Shown: positions 6,897 through 15,686, numbered from the stretch's first letter. The stretch is 64,000 nucleotides of DNA from Sporosarcina ureae (GCF_002082015.1 NZ_CP015109.1:2819001-2883000), one strand, 5' to 3'. Numbers and translations are program-made. The notes: generated by a model from the letters alone, not told the origin.

Positions 6897-8807
6897 TTAC
6901 ATAAAATTTTGATTCCGTAAATCTTGAGTCTTATACACTATCGACCAATAACTACGTCCAAGCTGATCGGCAATATGTTGATTAGAAAAGCCTTTTTGTT
7001 TCATATCTATTAATGCTGCTATTTCATCTGATGTATAAGGTCGCATTCTGTCTCTAGAGCTGGTAATGAGTTCATATTCGGGATATTTGTGTAGCCATTT
7101 TTGAGTTTCCATATAGAAACGATATGGCCAGTTAGTTTTATAGCTCATTGCAGGGCATGTGATTGTAATAGGTTGAATATCTTGAAGAAACAATAAAGTA
7201 TCTGCAGTGCGGTTTGTGCGCAAATAATAACCATTTCCATCAGGTAGTTTCGTAAGTGTAAATTCAGCTAGGGTTAAAATTTTGATTTGTACTAAGAGAC
7301 ATTTTAATTCTTCACATGTGAAATTTTGTAGATACAGAGCTATATGAGGAGTGATATATACCTTTTTATTATTGTCATTCACACGGGTAGAAAGCATTAG
7401 TGACCCATCATCCATGTAGATAGTGGCTATACTGTGCAAATCGTTCAAATTGGTAAGTCTATTTTTCGGTAGTAGTTTAACTCTCGACTTGCCTTTTTCA
7501 GTACCATCATAAAAATCAGCTTCTAACTCACTCCACAGATTATTCACTCTTGAACTAATGATATTGCCTTTTGAGGTGAAATAAAGATATGGCTCGAGTT
7601 TCATAACTTTCCAAGCTCGATAATCCTTCTGCTCGATAGAAAAGTGTTCACTGTAATTACTTCTGACCCCTTTAAATTTTGTTTGCATGTGCGTAAGCAT
7701 GCCATCGCCAATAATAGAACCAAGCATAATATTTTGCTGTGTAGTAGAAAGATCATCCAATGTATTCAGCGTTCGTGGTGATATACAATTCTGTTGATGA
7801 AAACACTCTTGCACAATCTCACCTAAAGTTAAACCTGTTGATGCTTGGACGGAACAAAGAACGTCTCGATTTTCTTCCGTCAGGCTCACTTGGTAGCGTT
7901 TGGATTCGTTGTCCTCTTGCCTAGCGTAGTTGAATCTTTGAAAGTTCTCTGTTGTTACTGTGATAGAGGAAGCGTATTGCTGAATCATTTGATTGATTTC
8001 TTCAGTAGGAGAGGGAATAGATATCTGGTTGGGAAGCCGTATAGTTGTCCGCTTCGCAACGGGTTTGCGAACTTCTACATTCTTAATCTTGTAGGAGAAC
8101 ACAAGGTGGATCCAAGGTTCAACCATACCTAGAAAGTATTTGATTTGCAGTTGGTCGTATAGAATAAGTCTTCGTTGACCGTCTACCGCAAACAGGAAAT
8201 TGAATTTGATATTTACTACATATTGCAGTAACCGAAGCTCGTGCTCGGTCCATTGCTCGGTGGAGAGAATCAGTTTCTCCAGCGTGCCGTTTTCTTTCAC
8301 TTTCAAGTGACCGCATTCCTGGTACCACCACGCGAGTGTCTGAGTGGTCATATGCTGTTCAACAAACTCTAGTGGCATGACTTTAGAGCCTTTCCGATAC
8401 CAATCGCAGTACAATGCTTCAGCAGCACAAGGTGCAGATTCAATCATCACGCGCTCTGTAAAGCCGAATTTACTCCGTGTATCCGTAGTTTGTTCCTTCT
8501 TTATAAGAAAGACTGATACATAGGATTGTAACTGTTGATAGCAGGAATGAGCCCATTCACTGTGTTTTATATGGAAAGTGAATCGGAAATATTTGTGGTT
8601 AGTTGGAGAAGACATAATACGTCCACTGCCAAGTAGCAATGCGCAGAGCAGACTATTTAATTTTTGATTAGCAGAAGGCAGTGAATTTATCTTCGGGTTG
8701 CTGTTCTTACAATTGGTAGTGTATTGTTCCTTTGCCGCTTTACTATCTTCAAGTAAAAAGCCGTGAGATCGTGAATTCGAAGAGTATATCAATTTTCTGA
8801 TCGTCAT
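6897..8807 (-). CDS. LAGLIDADG homing endonuclease, two-domain, free-standing
   Basis: 636 residues, starting with ATG behind GGAGGG. The C-terminal half has an intact LAGLIDADG_2-type domain: NIMLGSIIGDGML (about residue 362) and HSIATIYMDDGSLML (about 470). The N-terminal half carries a degenerate copy, LNSLLCALLLGSGRIM (about 50) and QTLAWWYQECGHL (about 155), where the acidic DDG has become ECG. The last 45 residues (YTSDEIAALIDMKQKGFSNQ, then HIADQLGRSYWS) look like a helix-turn-helix. Such enzymes cut at intron-insertion sites and drive homing. It lies outside both hag introns, convergent to hag and 50 bases from its end. This suggests it could mobilise one or both introns in trans, or that its own intron or intein was lost. 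Target and activity are not shown by the sequence. Confidence 0.8.
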   Translation of the reverse strand: MTIRKLIYSSNSRSHGFLLEDSKAAKEQYTTNCKNSNPKINSLPSANQKLNSLLCALLLGSGRIMSSPTNHKYFRFTFHIKHSEWAHSCYQQLQSYVSVFLIKKEQTTDTRSKFGFTERVMIESAPCAAEALYCDWYRKGSKVMPLEFVEQHMTTQTLAWWYQECGHLKVKENGTLEKLILSTEQWTEHELRLLQYVVNIKFNFLFAVDGQRRLILYDQLQIKYFLGMVEPWIHLVFSYKIKNVEVRKPVAKRTTIRLPNQISIPSPTEEINQMIQQYASSITVTTENFQRFNYARQEDNESKRYQVSLTEENRDVLCSVQASTGLTLGEIVQECFHQQNCISPRTLNTLDDLSTTQQNIMLGSIIGDGMLTHMQTKFKGVRSNYSEHFSIEQKDYRAWKVMKLEPYLYFTSKGNIISSRVNNLWSELEADFYDGTEKGKSRVKLLPKNRLTNLNDLHSIATIYMDDGSLMLSTRVNDNNKKVYITPHIALYLQNFTCEELKCLLVQIKILTLAEFTLTKLPDGNGYYLRTNRTADTLLFLQDIQPITITCPAMSYKTNWPYRFYMETQKWLHKYPEYELITSSRDRMRPYTSDEIAALIDMKQKGFSNQHIADQLGRSYWSIVYKTQDLRNQNFM

Positions 8808-8923
8808 AGTAAGCCCTCCAATTAGATAGGAATGTGTGTTCTTATTATATAATGTTAAAGGATAGATTGCTAATTTTAATCTGAAATTAGAATTGTTAGG
8901 AAAGTGTAAAGGAGGAACAGCAA

Positions 8924-9151
8924 ATGAAGGATAACTCAGAAGAAATCGAGCGGTTGAAACAACAACTGGAGCAAGTTAAACAGCAGGATCGGATTTTGGA
9001 AGAGATAGAGAAGCGGTTGTATAAAATGAGAGAGATAGCGGAGTATGCGTCGAAGTATCGGCTTAGTGGGGGAGAAACGCGGGAGTTGGAGAAGCAGATT
9101 GAGGAGCATAGGGTGGCGATTGAGTCGTTGCAGAACTATTTAAGTTCATAA
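8924..9151 (+). CDS. Small coiled-coil protein
   Basis: 75 residues, strongly charged, predicted almost entirely helical (SEEIERLKQQLEQVKQQ, then ETRELEKQIEEHRVAIESLQ). The start has an excellent AAAGGAGGAACAGCAA site. It has no transmembrane segment or signal peptide. I recognise no function. A decayed second copy lies at 14103-14428, so the gene and its upstream region have been duplicated. It is followed by a terminator-like hairpin at 9191-9216. Confidence 0.75.
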   Translation: MKDNSEEIERLKQQLEQVKQQDRILEEIEKRLYKMREIAEYASKYRLSGGETRELEKQIEEHRVAIESLQNYLSS

Positions 9152-9190
9152 GATAACATATATGGTATTAGCATTTATCATATAAAAAAT

Positions 9191-9216
9191 AAATTAGCCG
9201 ACTAGATGGCTAATTT
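9191..9216 (+). terminator. Hairpin after the coiled-coil gene
   Basis: AAATTAGCC (9191-9199) pairs with GGCTAATTT (9208-9216). Flanking A/T runs are consistent with a terminator. Confidence 0.6.
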
Positions 9217-9235
9217 AAAAATAATGAAATATTAA

Positions 9236-9302
9236 GCACCTGTGTGCATTCAAAGATTCGTGCACCTTTCTGAATTTTTCTTGAATTATGTAATGCACAA
9301 GT
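9236..9302 (+). repeat. Dispersed hairpin element, copy A
   Basis: One of at least five related sequences of 55-70 bases in 9.2-15.0 kb. Shared pattern: TGTGCA(T/C)..ACA at the left, a centre CTTTCTGAATTTTTCTTGA, and a right arm ending ATGTAATGCACA. The two ends are inverted repeats. Confidence 0.6.
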
Positions 9303-9364
9303 CCGCATAAATAATTTGGATTCTTGATGGATCATTTATAATCCAATCATTTTTTGAAATAAAA

Positions 9365-9393
9365 TAAACCAGCCGACTGTAACAGCTGGTTTA
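9365..9393. terminator. Terminator-like hairpin
   Basis: TAAACCAGC (9365-9373) pairs with GCTGGTTTA (9385-9393). It lies between hairpin copies A and B, with no clear gene immediately next to it. Confidence 0.45.
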
Positions 9394-9406
9394 AATATTG
9401 ATTACA

Positions 9407-9466
9407 TGTGCATTACACAACTTGGAAAGGTTCTAAATAGTGTCAGTGTTATGTGGTGCCCAGGTA
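9407..9466 (+). repeat. Dispersed hairpin element, copy B
   Basis: Starts TGTGCATTACACAACTT and ends AGTGTTATGTGGTGCCCAGG. It keeps both arms, but the centre differs from the other copies. Confidence 0.5.
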
Positions 9467-9519
9467 CTCAAGAAAACGTACAAGAATATGCATAACTATT
9501 TATGAATAAGAAAGTGAGT

Positions 9520-10920
9520 CTATTTAAAAGTAATATGTGAGAAGTAATTCTCTTTGATTAAGTTAGATAATGTCTTATCTAACTTAATTTTATTTTTTGC
9601 TTTTTCTTCATATTTACTGTCTAAAAATTTATTCGCCAACCCCTTCGATATACTATTTTTTTGTGGAGATACTTTTAGAAGTTCTCTGTAATCTGAATTC
9701 CAGTTAATCTGCTGTAAAATATTTGAAAATGCTTCTTCTATCATAGGAAGATTTAAGTTGTCTAACCATTCCTTAACTTCACTAACCATTTCGTTGCCCG
9801 TTTGAAGGTTGTTAATCCTATAGTTTGATAGTTCGTTATCCATATGTTTTTTCAATTTCTGTTGAACTATAGCCTCGTTCTCAATCTCAACTAAATTAAA
9901 AAAGTTATCTTTAAATACTTGGATTTTATCTTTCACTTCTTCAGGCATATAAACACCTTCAAGCACACTACACATTACTTCCTCGGTAAATAATATCATC
10001 TCTATTTCGTTGAAAGGAAGTGTGAAGATTCCCTCCTCTTCATATGAACTAATTTGTTCCTCGCTCATTAGGTCTGCATCAATAATGCCAAATGCGCTAT
10101 TATTACTTAATATTGGAGATTTATTGTACGCTCTAGTATATTGAATTACTTGGTTATGTCCATCGACAGGGCAAACAATAACCTCATCTCTAAATACACT
10201 GTTATAAATGATATAGTCTAATTTGTCTTTTTTTCCTTCACAAAAAAGTATCGGTTTCCTAGCACCTAGTATTTCTGAAAGAAGTTCTTTGGGAAACATT
10301 CTGGATAATTCATCCTCATATTCTAGGTTTTTAATATCCCACTTATCAGGGTATGTATAACTTTTACACCAAAGTAAATCTGCGTTTGATCTTGTGACTA
10401 TAAAATCAATTACATGTGAAATATATATAAATCTGCAATCTCTTCTATAGCTCTCTAAGGTGTCCCACAGCCTATTAAAGTTCGAGGCATTTAAAAATGT
10501 TTCCGGCTCATCCACTACAATAAAGCTATTTTCTTCTGCAAGCAAAATCTGACAAATGTAATAGAGGATTGCCTTTTCTCCATCACTCATTGCATTTAGC
10601 GAATATTGTTGGTTATTTTTCATAGGGATAAGCGTTCGGTTAGTGGTGTCCATTTCAAAAATAATATCTGGTATTAGATTTTTCCATAAACTATTTAATT
10701 TAGATAAAATAGTGTTGTTTTTGGATTCATTATCTATCACTTCAGAATTAATAATCGAGTGCTCTTCTTTAATTTGCTCGTTAACCACTACTGTTATTAA
10801 TTTAGAAAATAGCTGGGAAAGTTCTTTCATAAACTGGCCAACTTCGTAGTCGTTATTACTATTGTGTAGTGCAAGATAGAAGTACAGAGTTTTGAAAGGA
10901 ATAAGTACATAACGCTGCAA
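9520..10920 (-). pseudogene. C-terminal part of an OLD-like ATPase/TOPRIM protein, cut by IS
   Basis: This 466-codon fragment has the second half of an ABC-type ATPase (MSDGEKAILYYICQILL signature region, then FIVVDEPETFLN Walker B). A TOPRIM-like nuclease domain follows (PILFCEGKKDKLDYII, later FGIIDADLMSEEQISS and LPFNEIEMIL). Overcoming-lysogenisation-defect (OLD) family proteins combine these domains and often act in phage defence. The Walker A part is missing here and lies on the far side of the IS, at 13231-13818. The frame runs into the IS end without a stop. The TTG at 10920 is only the first possible start inside the broken gene and has no clear ribosome site. Probably non-functional. 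Confidence 0.75.
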
Positions 10921-11007
10921 TTGTAAAATAATAATAAAAGGCTTGCCAGCCTTCCAAAATTTCTCTACTGTATTGGTGTCGAATCAAATCAGTGGAGGTT
11001 GAGAGGA

Positions 11008-12462
11008 ATGCTGGCAATGCCTGAAATCAATTGTATCAAATTAATGAGGAATCAGAAATCATTATCTATAAATCACATAGCAAAAACGTTACATCTTAAT
11101 TGGAGAACTGTTAAAAAGTATGCGGATGAAGACCAACTGCCTCAAGAGAAAGTGTTGAAAAGATCCGGTATGATGTACGAAGAAAAATGGGGAGAAATTG
11201 TTAGTGATTGGCTTTGGGAAGATCAAAAGCTAAAGAGAAAGAAACGGAGAACAAACCAAGGGATCTTTACTGGGCTACAAGCTCTAGGATTCAAAGGTTC
11301 CTATCGGACCGTATCGTACTTTATTAAAGAGTGGCGAGAAAGTAGAGAAAATATTGAAGATGAAACTACAGATAAAAACTATGAGCGTCTTATACATCCG
11401 CCTGCAGAAGCGCAGTTAGATTTCGGGTTAATGGAAGCTGTACAAGATGGTAAGTATCGTGATATTCACTGTTTAATTATGACCCTACCGTTCAGTAATG
11501 ATGCCTATTCAATTCCGTTGCCATCAGAAAATCAAGAATGTCTTCTCTATGGACTCAAGAAAATATTTCAGCAGCTAGGTGGCGTACCAAGAAAAATCCG
11601 AATCGACAACATGGTAACCGCTGTCACTAAACCAAGAAATAAACACGAAGAAACTGTGTTTGCAAATGAATTCTTACAGTTTGCGAATCATTACGGATTC
11701 GAACCTCAAGCCTGTAATCCGTATTCAGGACACGAGAAAGGAAATGTAGAAAATAAAGTTGGCTATGTTCGATATAACTTCATCACGCCCGCACCAGTTA
11801 TAGAGAACTTGGAACATCTGACGAACTTATTGCAGCAAAAGCATACAAAAGATCGAGAACGAATTCATTATGAGAAGAAAATCTCGATACAAAAACTTTT
11901 GGAGGAAGAATTTGAATATTTATTGGCTCTACCAGATGAAGAATTCCCCGTGTTTAAAGAGAGTAAGGTTCAGTCTAATAAGTATGGTGAAATCACTTTA
12001 GATAAAGTGAGAGTCTATATTCCAAGAGGAAATAACTATCCATCCTTATCTATTGTGAAATATTGGAACCGATTCAAAGTACTATCTCCTCACGGAGAGA
12101 TTCTATATGAAGACAACCGTCCTTATATGCATAAGAATCGTGAGATTCCCTGGCAATCAATCTTAAAATCTTGGTTAAGTAAACCGCGTGCAGTAAGCTA
12201 TTCACGGTTCTCTCCGTATCTTCCAGGTCGTATTTATGAATACATCAATATCTCAAATCTGACGATTCGTAAAGAACGTTTACATTGGTTAATAGCGCTA
12301 TTAGCAACTCATAATATGAACCAAATCAATGATGAATTCTACGACCTCTTGAGTGGCCAATCTGAAGTCTTAAAAGAACCTGAAGAGCATCCTTATGATG
12401 TTAATTGGAGTATGTATGATCAGTTACAAAGTACGTCACAGATTGAAGGTGAAACTCGATGA
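11008..12462 (+). CDS. istA: IS21-family transposase IstA
   Basis: DDE transposase that cuts and joins the IS ends. About 484 residues from the ATG at 11008 (GTGGAGG ten bases upstream). The N-terminus has a helix-turn-helix (KSLSINHIAKTLHLNWRTVK). The rve-type catalytic core shows D in EAQLDFGLMEA, D in KIRIDNMVTAV, and E in HEKGNVENKVGYVR. A basic beta-rich domain follows. It overlaps istB by four bases (ATGA), the usual coupling in this family. Intact as far as can be seen. Confidence 0.95.
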   Translation: MLAMPEINCIKLMRNQKSLSINHIAKTLHLNWRTVKKYADEDQLPQEKVLKRSGMMYEEKWGEIVSDWLWEDQKLKRKKRRTNQGIFTGLQALGFKGSYRTVSYFIKEWRESRENIEDETTDKNYERLIHPPAEAQLDFGLMEAVQDGKYRDIHCLIMTLPFSNDAYSIPLPSENQECLLYGLKKIFQQLGGVPRKIRIDNMVTAVTKPRNKHEETVFANEFLQFANHYGFEPQACNPYSGHEKGNVENKVGYVRYNFITPAPVIENLEHLTNLLQQKHTKDRERIHYEKKISIQKLLEEEFEYLLALPDEEFPVFKESKVQSNKYGEITLDKVRVYIPRGNNYPSLSIVKYWNRFKVLSPHGEILYEDNRPYMHKNREIPWQSILKSWLSKPRAVSYSRFSPYLPGRIYEYINISNLTIRKERLHWLIALLATHNMNQINDEFYDLLSGQSEVLKEPEEHPYDVNWSMYDQLQSTSQIEGETR

Positions 12463-13184
12463 CTTCTAATCTGAAAAGTATTTGTAAAACATTACGCTTG
12501 GCTTATGTGAATGAGATTTACGAAGATATCCCTTTCGAGAATCCTACTCAATTTTTAGATGAGTTGTTTCAAAAGGAACTTCAATTCCGAGAGGAAGCAA
12601 AATCAGAACGTTTAATAAAGAAAGCTAAATTTACTCAGAAGAAGTCACTTTCTTCATTTCAATGGAATGAACAAATTCATTTTCCAGCACACATTGATAG
12701 TGAGGAACTATGTAAGGTAGACTTTATCGGTCGTAGAGAGAACTTGATATTAACTGGAGCACCAGGTACAGGGAAAACACATCTCGCAACTGGCATAGGT
12801 TATGAGGCTTGTAAGCGTGGATTAGAAGTACGCTTTTACAGAGTTTCTGATCTCGCTGAATCATTGGAAAAAGCATGGCGCGACGGCAAATTAGCGCAGT
12901 TTAGAGGTCGATTCAAAAGTGTGGATTTAATTATTTTAGATGAGATGGGATACGTACCCTTCAACAAAGAAGGAGCTGAGCTCCTTTTCCAACTTATTTC
13001 AGATTGGTACGAACAGAAAAGCTTGATTATCACGTCAAACCTGGAGTTTAGTCAATGGAATCGTGTATTTAGTGATTCTAGACTAACTGCCGCATTAGTA
13101 GATCGTGTGATCCATCATGCTCACATTTTGAATTTTACTGGAGATAGTTTCAGAGTTACAAACGCTTTATCGCGACAAAGATAA
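12459..13184 (+). CDS. istB: IS21-family helper ATPase IstB
   Basis: AAA+ (DnaC-like) ATPase that recruits and activates IstA at the target. 241 residues with Walker A LTGAPGTGKTHLATGIG (about 100) and Walker B DLIILDEMGYVPF (about 150). It also has sensor-1 SLIITSNLEFSQW and the arginine-containing RLTAALVDRVIHHAHIL segment. Complete and translationally coupled to istA. Confidence 0.95.
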   Translation: MTSNLKSICKTLRLAYVNEIYEDIPFENPTQFLDELFQKELQFREEAKSERLIKKAKFTQKKSLSSFQWNEQIHFPAHIDSEELCKVDFIGRRENLILTGAPGTGKTHLATGIGYEACKRGLEVRFYRVSDLAESLEKAWRDGKLAQFRGRFKSVDLIILDEMGYVPFNKEGAELLFQLISDWYEQKSLIITSNLEFSQWNRVFSDSRLTAALVDRVIHHAHILNFTGDSFRVTNALSRQR

Positions 13185-13230
13185 AAACTAAATTGAAGGC
13201 TGGCAAGCTTGTGTATTTTTCATTGCAAAC

Positions 13231-13818
13231 TTATGCACTTTCTTCTTGCAAAACACAACTATATTGAAATCTTCCTCGTTTTATAAAGTTATCTTTCTGT
13301 ATATCATTAATTACTTCTTTATGAGTTAAATGGAGTAAATTAATCATCTTATCATAAAATAAAAATTTTTGTGCAGGAACTACTACAATGTTAATCGACA
13401 TGGAATCTTTTAAATAGCTAGCAAATGATGACTTTCCAACTCCGTTGCCTCCAACTAATATTACATTCTTATCGTTGATCAAAGACAAATAATCCAAGCG
13501 CTTGATTTCTGCTAATAAAGATAATGAGTTACTTAAAAATAACTCATACTTTTTTATGGAATCAGGATAATATGCAGAGGATAAATCATTAAAAATATTA
13601 AAAAATTGATTTGTAATTCCAGTTTTTAAAGCAGATAATTGTTCAGTAATATCTTTATTATTAAGACTTAATTCATTAATTTTTTCAATCGCTGTCCTTA
13701 AAGTACCTTGCAATTCAACAACTATATCCGACTGTTTAAGTTTGGTTTCCTCGATATTATTTATTTCATTAATAACGTTTCCTAAAATAATTACTATCTC
13801 GTTAATTTCTAATTCCAT
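13231..13818 (-). pseudogene. N-terminal part of the IS-split OLD-like ATPase
   Basis: 195 codons from an ATG with a good site (GTGAGGAGAATTTAAA). It starts with a coiled-coil region (residues 1-90). Walker A then follows as VILVGGNGVGKSSFASYL (about 118-135), and VVVPAQKFLFYDKM afterwards resembles the segment after Walker A in SMC/OLD-type ATPases. It ends at a TAA just beyond the IS border. The matching Walker B and TOPRIM part is at 9520-10920. Alone it lacks half the ATP site, so it is read as the 5' piece of one disrupted gene. Confidence 0.75.
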
Positions 13819-13849
13819 TTTAAATTCTCCTCACAAAAATTAGTTAGTA

Positions 13850-13895
13850 AAATCTTGTACTGTATTCACGTCAAATCAGTAGGTAGTTAAAATGA
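13850..13895 (+). other. Possible remnant of an IS21-like left end
   Basis: ACTGTATTCACGTCAAATCA here resembles the istA leader at about 10967-10993 (CTGTATTGGTGTCGAATC, then AAATCAGTGG). It could be the edge of an older element. Weak evidence. Confidence 0.25.
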
Positions 13896-14102
13896 ATGCC
13901 AATAATGCTAGACATAATGAAATGGTGTCTGTATAAAAAAACTAAGGTGATTTTTGTTGTATACATTATTATTAAACAGTTATGAATTTTTAGTGAAAAG
14001 GTGCTATTAAAAAACTTTTAAAAAGGCCATAAGTTCGAACGCTGGCTGAGAACATCAAGTATCCAATTTTCATAGTGAGCACCTATAATATAAAGAATAT
14101 AT

Positions 14103-14428
14103 GTTCTTATTATATAATATTTGGGAATAAATAGCTATTTATAAACTAATATAAGAACTAACATACAGGTTTAATGGAGCGGCAAGTAAAGTGGAACTCA
14201 GAAGAAATCGAGCGAAAGAACACGTACTGTGTGCAACACACATATCAGACACCCTTCTGAATATTTCTCGAGTTTTGTGTTGCACAGGAGAACTCACTTT
14301 TAAGAAATTACAGGATATGCATTAAAGTATCATCTTAGTAGGGAAGAAACACGGCAGTTGGAGAAAAAATAGTGGACCTTCAGGCAGCTATTGAATCGTT
14401 GCAGAATTATTTGGGTTTTGATTCTTGA
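14103..14428 (+). pseudogene. Decayed duplicate of the coiled-coil gene, with a hairpin element inside
   Basis: The upstream part (GTTCTTATTATATAATATT at 14103) matches 8839 onward. AACTCAGAAGAAATCGAGCG (14193-14212) matches the start of the 75-residue gene at 8924. The homology resumes after hairpin copy C: AGTAGGGAAGAAACACGGCA, then GTTGGAGAAAAAA, and ATTGAATCGTTGCAGAATTA corresponds to the gene's end. The ATG is lost (GTGGAACTCAG), the frame is broken, and the repeat sits where the middle of the gene should be. Confidence 0.7.
14229..14296 (+). repeat. Dispersed hairpin element, copy C (inside pseudogene)
   Basis: TGTGTGCAACACACATATCA at the left and CGAGTTTTGTGTTGCACAGG at the right form inverted arms around CACCCTTCTGAATATTTCT. 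It interrupts the duplicated coiled-coil gene, which shows the element can insert. Confidence 0.7.
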
Positions 14429-14611
14429 GTGGAAGGTACCTATGTGGAAAACTGACATTAATGTTATGACAAACGCAATAGTTCAAACACTCATGAAAGT
14501 TTGGTGCACAGCGTTTAATGTGAAATAAGTCAAGCACTATGTTAAACGATTTTTGACCGCACGAAACCCAAGCTTCATATTGATACTTTTTGAAACTAAT
14601 TAGAACACGCA

Positions 14612-14676
14612 CTTGTGCATCATAAAACTCAGGCACTACTCTGAATTGTTCTTGAGTTGTGTGATGCACAGGTAAA
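14612..14676 (+). repeat. Dispersed hairpin element, copy D
   Basis: CTTGTGCATCATAAAACTCA at the left and CTTGAGTTGTGTGATGCACA at the right, with centre CACTACTCTGAATTGTT. The arms pair over about 15 bases. Confidence 0.7.
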
Positions 14677-14797
14677 CAAGATATTAACTAATAGAAGATC
14701 AAACACCAGATGTTATTGAGGAAATTAATATTAGTGATGATAATGGGGAAATTAGCATATATGAGATAGACCAGTTATATGAAAGGCATTCTGATTG

Positions 14798-14832
14798 GTT
14801 GTGTAATACATAATACACACAGTTCAGGCACT
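14798..14832 (+). repeat. Partial hairpin element, copy E
   Basis: TTGTGTAATACATAATACAC followed by ACAGTTCAGGCACTT shares the GTGTAAT and TTCAGGCAC parts of the family but lacks the full right arm. Confidence 0.35.
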
Positions 14833-14943
14833 TAATAGAAGTAACTGTATAAAACTACTATGATTGCTTACTAGCGTCGCGTAAATGAGTTCAAAACGTT
14901 TCGTCTACGCCTTTCTTGGCACAAGAAAAAAATTAGAACACGC

Positions 14944-15012
14944 TGTGCACCACACAATTCAGACGCTATTCTAAAAAGTTCTGGAGTTGTGTGATGCACA
15001 GGTGAACTCATT
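14944..15012 (+). repeat. Dispersed hairpin element, copy F
   Basis: TGTGCACCACACAATTCAGA at the left and GGAGTTGTGTGATGCACAGG at the right, then TGAACTCA. The right arm and the following AACTCA are shared with copy C. Confidence 0.7.
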
Positions 15013-15064
15013 AAGACTAGAAAAAACATGCGCTTCTTCAATAGTCTTAAACCGTCTCCCAGTG

Positions 15065-15271
15065 TTAGTAAAATATAAATATAGCTATAACAGTCAATAT
15101 AATAATCACAGGTACTGATAAAACATAAATCCACAGCAAATTGGAAAAAGATTTTTTGCTGTTGTACTTTTTATTCTTAGAATCCGTACTGGAATTAGCA
15201 ATAGAGAGAGTCAAAATCAGTCCGACAACCAAAACAATAATAACGAGAATCATGGCTACGATAAGGCCCAA
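15065..15271 (-). CDS. Small protein with two membrane segments
   Basis: 68 residues starting at TTG (15271), with AAAGGAGG eleven bases upstream. The first hydrophobic helix is at residues 2-26 (GLIVAMILVIIVLVVGLILT). A short polar, Lys/Ser-rich loop follows, then a second helix (WIYVLSVPVIIILTVIAIFI). No family is recognised. It stands alone on the minus strand at the end of the repeat-rich accessory region. The good ribosome site and clean two-helix layout favour a real gene. Confidence 0.6.
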   Translation of the reverse strand: MGLIVAMILVIIVLVVGLILTLSIANSSTDSKNKKYNSKKSFSNLLWIYVLSVPVIIILTVIAIFIFY

Positions 15272-15374
15272 GTTGATGATGTCCTCCTTTTAAAAAATAA
15301 ATTCCTATTTTCCATACGCTACAATCATATCACATATAACATTTTCGAAGACCATCCAATTAGGGGTTATTTAA

Positions 15375-15418
15375 ACCAATCACTTTTATGTAACAGTTGT
15401 TACATAAAAGTGGTTGGT
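15375..15418. repeat. 44-bp near-perfect palindrome
   Basis: A 20-base left arm (starts ACCAATCACTTTTATG) and a right arm (ends AAAAGTGGTTGGT) pair with one G.U and a 4-base loop (AGTT). There is no T run, so it is not a standard terminator. Confidence 0.7.
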
Positions 15419-15443
15419 TGCAGGTTATGGGATCGTTAGAATT

Positions 15444-15686
15444 ATGTTTCATAGTGTAGCCTACCTATTATATGAGATACCGGTTGACTCATTATTGGAC
15501 GTGGCACCCATCCGACATGAGATGACTGTCGACCCACAATGGAACGTTGTGTTGTATCACACTGGTACGATGGCGTATCCCACTTTGGGAAAGCCAATAA
15601 CCAAAGAACTTAAAAGAACTTTAAATATAAAGAATAAGACCATTGTCGAGATGAATCTCGACGTCGCACAATTAGTTATAAACTAG
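15444..15686 (+). CDS. Hypothetical protein, doubtful
   Basis: An open frame of about 80 codons from the ATG at 15444 (the frame is open from TTG 15414 inside the palindrome). It contains PVDSLLDVAPIRHEMTVDPQ and ELKRTLNIKNKTIVEMNLDV, a plausible soluble protein composition. No clear ribosome binding site and no recognised family. It may be a remnant. Confidence 0.35.
   Translation: MFHSVAYLLYEIPVDSLLDVAPIRHEMTVDPQWNVVLYHTGTMAYPTLGKPITKELKRTLNIKNKTIVEMNLDVAQLVIN

Larger units (their letters stand above)
10921..13223 (+). mobile_element. IS21-family insertion sequence (istA-istB)
   Basis: About 2.3 kb containing istA and istB. Near-terminal inverted repeats are visible: GGCTTGCCAGCCTT near 10940 and AAGGCTGGCAAGC near 13195. 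TGCAA occurs on both outer sides (10916-10920 and 13224-13228) and could be a 5-bp target duplication. The exact termini are uncertain by a few bases. It is inserted in the same orientation as hag, inside the antisense OLD-like gene. Removing the IS and one TGCAA leaves the two gene fragments in different frames, so the target was already damaged or the ends are imprecise. Confidence 0.85.

Noticed and set aside
9520-13818. Intact two-gene defence system (ATPase plus nuclease) around the IS
   Set aside because: The Walker A and Walker B halves of one ATPase are on opposite sides of the IS, so the parts are fragments of one gene rather than two partners.
14388-15134. Minus-strand ORFs of 87-93 codons at 14388-14669 and 14871-15134
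   Set aside because: They lie across hairpin repeat copies; their shared peptide pieces (HHTTQEQFRV and HHTTPELFRI) come from the repeat itself.
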